Origin: Oryzias latipes
Lineage: Eukaryota > Chordata > Actinopteri > Beloniformes > Adrianichthyidae
Length of the DNA: 64,000 bases
NCBI RefSeq assembly: GCF_002234675.1
Contig: NC_019867.2
Coordinates: 33,253,908 to 33,317,907 of the forward strand
Reading direction: 5' to 3'
Shown here in pieces: positions 58,269 through 64,000 of the stretch. Under the pieces are notes generated by a model. The model searched no databases, was not told the origin of the DNA, and worked only from the letters and a program-made list of their open reading frames with translations. Position 1 is the stretch's first letter, and each line of letters begins with the position of its first letter. The translations under genes and the position numbers were made by a program.

Positions 58269-59160
58269 GTGTTGTCTTACAGGTTGGTGCTTGGCGGATC
58301 AATTTGTAGTCCCCTACAGCGTTCTTGCGAACATGGCTCCACATTCAATTTGCCTGGTTCTTTTCCTTCCTGTGTTCCCTTCGTGGCGCTGTACTCGAAC
58401 GGGAGCAGCCCAACGGTCAATGGTGCCTGGTCACACATAGTCATACTTGTAAATCTGAATATGGAATACCTCTGAAACACACTTCGTCTGACTTACACAC
58501 TGATTATACATTTACATTTTCTTCATCTTGATGATATTTGGTGTTGGGGGTAGTTATTACCCAAAACTTTTATGGAAATTTTGTTTCATGGAATTGTACA
58601 GAGCCTTATGCCAAACTAAAAGAATGTGAATTAAAGTATGGGAATGCCAAACTAAAAGAATGTGAAAATAAATATATTTTTGCTGCATTAGTTGTCTGAC
58701 TGGAATGATATTATTGCTAAAAATGATGCAGGAGTCCAGCTGTAAAGAAATGACAAAAGAGCAAAGAAAACGGAATGATCTGATTTGTTATTTCTAATTA
58801 TTAATTTATTTAGGCTTTGTTTTTTTTGTTCTGCAGCATGTTCATTTTTGTATAATTTTGACAGAATTTATTTTTATGTAGAGCAAAATATTATTTGTTA
58901 TGTAAAGTTTAACTTCATTTATTCTGGATTAATATGCCTGTTTTTATTCATATTTATGTTCCAAGAGTTTAGTTTTAAAGGTTTTACATTTTTAAAAGAT
59001 TAGCTTTAGTGTGTTTAATAAATGTTTACCTTGTTCGGCCCCCTGTGCGACCGAGTTTGACCCCGCTGTAATATGAGTTGATAAAATGTATGCATTTTTG
59101 GTGTAAAGTGGTCAAATAAGCACAGGTAACACAAAAAGAATCCCATCAAATGGGTATGTG
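58269..59160. other. AT-rich transposon-derived DNA with a hAT-like right end
   Basis: AT-rich sequence ending at about 59015-59068 in GTTCGGCCCCCTGTGCGACC and GAGTTTGACCCCGCTG, the terminus of the hAT group whose left end is seen at 6834. No frame is recognised. Confidence 0.4.
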
Positions 59161-59529
59161 TGAGGGGGGGGGGGGGGGTCACTCGCCCGCCCAGGAATTA
59201 TTTAGTGTAGAACCGCCACTGGTCGTAGTCAATGGGTTGTTGGGCTTCGTGCTGCGGGGCAGGGACACAGCTGTCTGATGACCAGAACCCGGACAGTGAA
59301 CGCCTCGTTCGGCTGTTCAAGATGCTCCAGAACAACCCGAAAGACAGAAACTGCGATATCCGGGACGCCATGAATAAACACGCAATTGAAGTTCTAATAT
59401 TCAGTCTTCTTGTGTTTTAGGTACGTTTGGAGGACAAACAAACAGTTGGAAAAATGAAAACTTTAAAGACTTTAAAGGGAGCGAGTTGCATTCAAGAGCG
59501 CCACTTTCGCCTCTGCATTGTTTCGCGTG

Positions 59530-60110
59530 TGATGCGTTCAGGATCCTCGTGATTTCTGCTGCTCCTCCTCAGCGTCGTCTCTTCTCCACCGGCAGCAGCA
59601 TCCATTAAGGGTCACTGTACTCTCATCAGCCTCTTCTGACCCCGATTCACGTTTTTCCACCAGGATGCCGTGGTGGAGACGCAGCGAGCGCCTGTCAGGA
59701 CTCGCGGACGCCAAGCTCCCCGTTTTCTCCCCGTCCTTCCAAGCGTGACTTGAAGGCAGCGGAGCGGCGATGTGAGCACCAGGAGACAATCGTCGATGGT
59801 CTGGCTGAAGCTAGCGCGCTAAGGTTAGCCGGGCCCGATCTCGGTGGGTGTTTCCCTCCCCTCGCCGTTCTCCCGTGAATCCCCCCGAAGGCCTCTCCGC
59901 GGATGTGAAGACATGCCCGAGCTTTCCAGGGGCTTTCTCCCAGGCATGAAGCCTCCTGGCGGCGTAGCCCCCCGGCCGTGAAGCATCCGCAGTCATTTTG
60001 TCCCCTCCGCGAAGATGATGCTGGCGGAGGAGCGGGTCTGACCGGGACTAGCTGGACGCTCTCTCCGTGAAGGCCATGATACCGAGAGAATGATAATGCT
60101 GGAAAAACAG
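59530..60110 (+). promoter_or_regulatory. GC/CpG-rich region, possible promoter and 5' exon
   Basis: About 580 bp that is clearly GC- and CpG-richer than its surroundings (CGCTAAGGTTAGCCGGGCCC, CCCTCGCCGTTCTCCCG). It ends in a donor-like AAAAACAG|GTAACA (about 60110). Plus-strand ATGs near it are followed by early stops, so a non-coding first exon of a gene starting off-window is the simplest reading. No protein is recognised on either strand. Confidence 0.35.
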
Positions 60111-60757
60111 GTAACATCTGGAGCCTTTGGCTCTGTATCTCAGAAAAATCTGACATTTTTTCACACTCCCATGACAACCAGCAAAAAACTGGCAATCAAC
60201 CAGATCCAATGAAGTGCCAGCAGATATTTGGTACTTGTATAATATAGAGATACAATAAAGATGATAATCCTTCCACATTTCAGTTCATTCCTCTCCACAT
60301 ATTTCAGTTTCAGTGTAATTCACTGATAAATAAGTGCAGCTGTCAGATGAAGAGGGTCTTTTTGTTACCACATTTTAGGATCTTTAAAAGGTTGAGACTA
60401 TAAATGTAAGCTTTCATTGTTGCTAAATATACATGGGGGGTCAATGCAGTTTAAAGTAAAGGAACAACATATTTTACACTTACAAACTCTTTATTTAAAG
60501 GCCATTTCAAATTAAGGCCAAAAGCTGAAAACTAAAACTACAACATTAAATGAAACTGACAAATAATAAATCAGCTTCAGTTTGCACCACTTTTCTCTTT
60601 TTTAAACTGTTTCAAGGCTCTGAGATATTGAAAATCTTTCATCTGATGATGCTCAGCACCAAACAGGCTGCAAGGTGATGCCGTACTGCCCGTCACAGAA
60701 ACAGTAATGTGATTGTTTCTCTGTGTCTTTCTAAGATCCTTTATGTCTAATATAATT
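60111..60757. other. No recognised feature
   Basis: About 650 bp of AT-rich DNA downstream of the GC-rich block; no exon or repeat terminus identified. Confidence 0.45.
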
Positions 60758-61445
60758 CAATTCAATTATTATTGTAGCCCAAATTCACAACAGTTGTCTC
60801 GATGGGCTGATATGGAGGTAGAGGAGATGAAGATGTTGAGGTTCTCCTTAGGAGTGACCAGGTTAGACAGGATAAGGAACGAGTACATCAGAGGGACGGC
60901 TCATGTTGCCTGTGTTAGCGACAAAGTCAAAGAAAGCCAGACTGAGATGGTTTGGACATGTTCAGAGGAGGGATAGTGGATATATTGGTAGAAGGATGTT
61001 GGAGATGGAGCTGCCTGGCAGGAGGGCAAGAGGACGGCCAAAGAGGAGATATATGGATGTCTTAACAGAGGACATGAAGTTGGCTAATGTTAGGGTAGAA
61101 GATGTCCATGATAGAGTGAGGTGGAGGACGATGATTCGCTGTGGCGACCCCTGATGGGAAAAGCCCAAAGAGAAAGAAAGTTGTCTCGATGGGCTTTCAT
61201 ATAGGTAATTGAAAAAGTTAAACATAAAATTAAAAAGATCATGAATACATAGAATTCATTCGGAAAATACTAAATTGACAAACTGACTAAACTAAACTGG
61301 CATCCCTGCCCTTAGACCCCCCTTCTCTGTAAGGAAAAACTCCTAAAAAACCGGATTCCGGAAAAAACAAAGAAACCTCAGGGGTGCCCACATGAAGGAG
61401 GGATCCTCCCCCAGGACGGAAAGGCGATTTACCAGAACTCTTAGA
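60758..61445 (-). mobile_element. Fish retroposon (TATAGCCC... repeat) hosting an RTE fragment
   Basis: Outer repeat words TAGCCCAAATTCACAACAGT, TGTCTCGATGGGCTTTCATA, GGAAAAACTCCTAAAAAACC, GGTGCCCACATGAAGGAGGG and CCCCCAGGACGGAAAGGCG are those of a very common fish retroposon. The orientation is inferred. The RTE piece at 60809-61179 is inserted within it. Confidence 0.6.
60809..61179 (+). mobile_element. RTE 3' fragment with 16-bp target duplication
   Basis: A plus-strand copy of only the RTE C-terminus (MKMLRFSLGVTRLDRIRNEY to RRARGRPKRRYMDVLTED) and the 3' terminus CCCCTGATGGGAAAAG with an AAAGAGAAAGAAA tail. It is flanked by the exact 16-mer GTTGTCTCGATGGGCT at 60793-60808 and 61180-61195. 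Severe 5' truncation is typical of RTE. One extra base near 60930 shifts the frame. Confidence 0.9.
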
Positions 61446-61561
61446 GAAGAATTAACTTAATCTAAATCTACAACTACATATTTAAAGTCCAGCAGATGAG
61501 CTTCATCCAGATGGAGTTAAAAATGTTTTACCCAGTTCTTTGTTGAACAGTGTCTTTTGTA

Positions 61562-62154
61562 GTTCACTAATGGGATGTAGTTTAGCTGCACCAGTTCAAA
61601 AAATTTGGGGGAAAAATAAATACCTAGATATTTGCTATTGCCTGATTTGACTGGTAGAGTCTTTGCTCTGCATTACTGTTCAGTGATAGTAAAAAAGATT
61701 TATTCCAATTGAGGAGTCGGATACGGAGGAGAATCCGTTAATGATTGTTTGCTATTTCACTTTCCGAATGTAGATTATGGAGAAAAAGTAATTTGTCATC
61801 TGCATAGAGACAAATTTTCTGATGGCTGTGTTTGGTTTTAATTCCTTTAATGCTCTCATTCTGTCTTATTGCTGCAACTAGAGGCTCCATAAATATAGCG
61901 AAAAGGGAGGGGGAGAGTGGGCAACCCTGTCTGATTCCTTTTCCAAGAAAAAAACTGTTGGAAGTCTGTTTGTTAGTTCTGACTGATGCATTTGGGTTGC
62001 AGCATAATATTTTAATCCAGTCAATGAATGATTCCCAGAACCCAAACTTATGGAGGGCAGCAATGAGGAACTTCCAATTTACCATGTCAAATGCTTTTTC
62101 AGCATCCAACGAGAGTATGGTCATTTCCTGGTTTGTAGTAGTGGCAAATTCTAT
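61562..62154 (-). pseudogene. L1/Tx1 reverse transcriptase fragment
   Basis: A minus-strand RT piece of the same subfamily as the 28.2-30.1-kb copy (LSLDAEKAFDMVNWKFLIAA, RQGCPLSPSLFAIFMEPL, ICLYADDKLLFLHN). It is cut on its 5' side at a TA by the Tc1-like element. Confidence 0.85.
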
Positions 62155-62156
62155 TA

Positions 62157-63640
62157 CAGTCAGTTGGTATCAATATTTGGACAGAGACACATTCTTTCTA
62201 ATATAGTTTCTGTACATTACCACAGTGAATTTGAAATAAAACATCTCAGATGCCATTGAAGTGCAGACTTTCAGCTTTTATTCCATGGGTTGAACAAAAA
62301 GATTGCATAAAAATGTGAAAAACTAAAGCATTTTTTAAACACAATCCCTTCATTTCATGGCCTCCTAAGTAATTGGACAAATGAAATAACTGTAAACCAA
62401 ATGGTCATTACTAATATTTGGTTGTTGGCAATGACAGCCTGAAGTCTTGAACTCATGGACATCACCAGATGCTGGTTTTCTCCTTCTGAATGCTCTGCCA
62501 GGCCTTTACTGCAGCGGCAAACAGTTGCTGTTTGTTTGTGGGCCTTTCTGTCTGAAGTTTAGTCTTCAACAAGTGAAATGCTGCTCAATTGGGTTCAGAT
62601 CAGGTGACTGACTTGGCCATTCAAGAATGTTCCACTTCTTTGCTTTAATAAACTCCTGAGTTACTTTGGCTGTATGTTTTGGGTCGTTGTCCATCTGGAT
62701 TATGAAAGGCCGTCCACTCAGTTTGGCTGCATTCACCTGGATCTGCGCAGACAGTGCTGCATTCACCTGGATCTGCGCAGACAGTCTGTCTCATAACACC
62801 CAGAATTCATTGGGCTGCTTCTGTTCTGTGTCATGTCATCAATAAACACTAATGTCCCAGTGCCACTAGCAGCCATGCACGCCCAGACCATCACACTGCC
62901 TCCACCGTGTTTTACTGATGATGTAGTGTGCTTTGGATCAGGAGCTTCTCCACGCCTTCTCCATACTTTTCTTGGTTTCATCTGTCCAAAGAATGTTTTT
63001 CCAGAACTTTTTAGATGCTTTTTAGCAAAGTCCAGTCTAGCCTTCCTATTCTTGAGGCTTCTGAGTGGCTTGCATCTTGCAGTGAACCCTCTGGATTTAC
63101 TTTCATGCAGTCTTCTTTTTCTGGTAGACTTGGATATTGATCCGCCTCCCTCCTGGAGAGTGTTGTTCACTTGGTTGGCTGTTGTGAACGGGTTCCTCTT
63201 CACCATGGAAATGATTCTGCCGTCATCCACCACTGTTGTCTTCCGTGGACGTTCAGGTCTTTGTGCGTTGCTGAGTTCACCAGTGCTTTTTTTCTTTCTC
63301 AGGATGGACCACACTGTTGATGTTGCCACTCCTAATACTGTAGCAGTTTCTGGTTTCATGTTTGTTTCTGTTTTCTCAGCTTAATGATGGCTCCTTTCAC
63401 CTGCATGGAGAGCTCCTTTGACCGCATGTTGTCTGTTTACAGCAAAATCTTCCAAATGCAGCACGAGTCCTCTAATCAACTCCAGGCCTTTTATCTGTTT
63501 ACTCAGGATGACATAACAAGGGAATTGCCCACACCTGCCCATGCAATAGCATGGAATGGCAATCTGTGGTAGGCATGCACCAACATAACTCATATTTGAG
63601 ACCAAGGACCCCAAAAACCCTGAAATATAACACGTGGAAA
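62157..63640 (-). mobile_element. Tc1-like transposon, damaged
   Basis: The left end CAGTCAGTTGGTATCAATAT follows a TA (62155-62156) and interrupts the L1/Tx1 fragment. The right terminus is not clearly visible; 63640 is approximate. The transposase is on the minus strand. Confidence 0.75.
62566..63384 (-). pseudogene. Tc1-like transposase, frameshifted
   Basis: The N-terminal HTH and linker (TATVLGVATSTVWSILRKKK, QRPERPRKTTVVDD), second HTH (NPFTTANQVNNTLQEGG) and first catalytic Asp region (SVMVWACMAASGTGTLVFID) are in one frame (63359-62763). The second Asp ([17 protein letters not shown]) and final Glu ([15 protein letters not shown]) are in another (62766-62566). A 30-bp tandem duplication (about 62728-62787) lies at the change. 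Some expected residues before the second Asp are replaced. Not functional as read. Confidence 0.85.
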
Positions 63641-64000
63641 AGAATGAATACATGATTTGCATTGTACAATTTGAATCTGAATTTGAAGTAATAATTGATC
63701 GAAGTTTACTAAAAACATTTATTTGAATTTGCACTGTCTCTTCAACAATAGGTCCTTTTATTCTGTTAAAGATTCACTTTTTTTCCTTAATGGAATAAAC
63801 GTGCATGTGACCTCTGTGTCAACAGCTGGAATCCTGACTCTGCAAAGCTTCCTTGAGCTTTGACAGCTCATCACCTGCTAATATCTTGCATCTTCTGACT
63901 TGTTTAATTTTTTAACAAGTTGGTCTTTTTAACTGCCTTTCAGGAGTGCATTTGCACTCTTTCACAAACATCACATCACTGAAAGATTTTTTATGTTGCC
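63641..64000. other. No recognised feature
   Basis: 360 bp of AT-rich DNA at the right edge with no exon or repeat border I can identify. Confidence 0.5.

Noticed and set aside
59232..59420. 62-codon plus frame starting MGCWASCCGAGTQ
   Set aside because: Short, no family resemblance, no splice or promoter context that supports it.

Overview
The window is vertebrate nuclear DNA, almost certainly from a teleost fish. Three conserved vertebrate genes can be spliced by eye with GT-AG introns. The DNA between and inside them is packed with fish-type non-LTR retrotransposons (RTE, L1/Tx1, CR1/L2 types), hAT, Tc1 and TTAA-type DNA transposons, tRNA-derived SINEs and microsatellites. There is no bacterial, phage or CRISPR content. 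The species cannot be named from the sequence alone.

Genes. (1) smarcb1 (SNF5/INI1/BAF47, SWI/SNF core subunit) is on the minus strand with seven coding exons between 10876 and 1306; its last one or two exons lie off the left edge. (2) gle1 (mRNA-export mediator) is on the plus strand with all 15 coding exons between 34338 and 44078 (715 codons). (3) ptges2 (GST-like prostaglandin E synthase 2) is on the minus strand with all seven coding exons between 51370 and 45560 (372 codons). smarcb1 and gle1 are divergent, separated by about 23 kb of transposons. gle1 and ptges2 are convergent, with opposed poly(A) signals about 23 bp apart.

Layout. 1-1062 is a GGAT minisatellite. 1306-10876 is smarcb1; its introns hold a CA-rich satellite, a precisely bounded hAT MITE, a TTAA-flanked MITE and about 1.2 kb of a telomere-like 12-mer array. 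10985-15899 is an L1/Tx1 element with ORF1 and a broken ORF2. 16202-16690 is a Tc1 fragment. 17236-31385 is a nested stack: a minus-strand CR1/L2-type LINE was entered by another LINE, by a hAT MITE and by an RTE element; the RTE was entered by an L1/Tx1 element; and the L1/Tx1 was entered by a TTAA-flanked DNA transposon that carries remnants of two protein-coding exons. 31405-34144 holds a second RTE copy and a 1.5-kb element with about 320-bp inverted repeats ending about 190 bp before gle1. 34338-51370 is gle1 plus ptges2. 51505-64000 is gene-poor: L1/Tx1, two solo-LTR-like sequences in opposite orientation, a LINE ORF1, a GC-rich possible promoter/5' exon, an RTE fragment with a 16-bp target duplication, and a Tc1-like transposon.

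I did not find a convincing new biological system. The most interesting signals are the dated nest of insertions, the TTAA element with P2RX7-like and THAP remnants, an inverted composite MITE shared by introns of smarcb1 and gle1, a stop codon shared by two RTE copies, a 54-bp retroposed 3' end with its own target duplication, and the telomere-like array.
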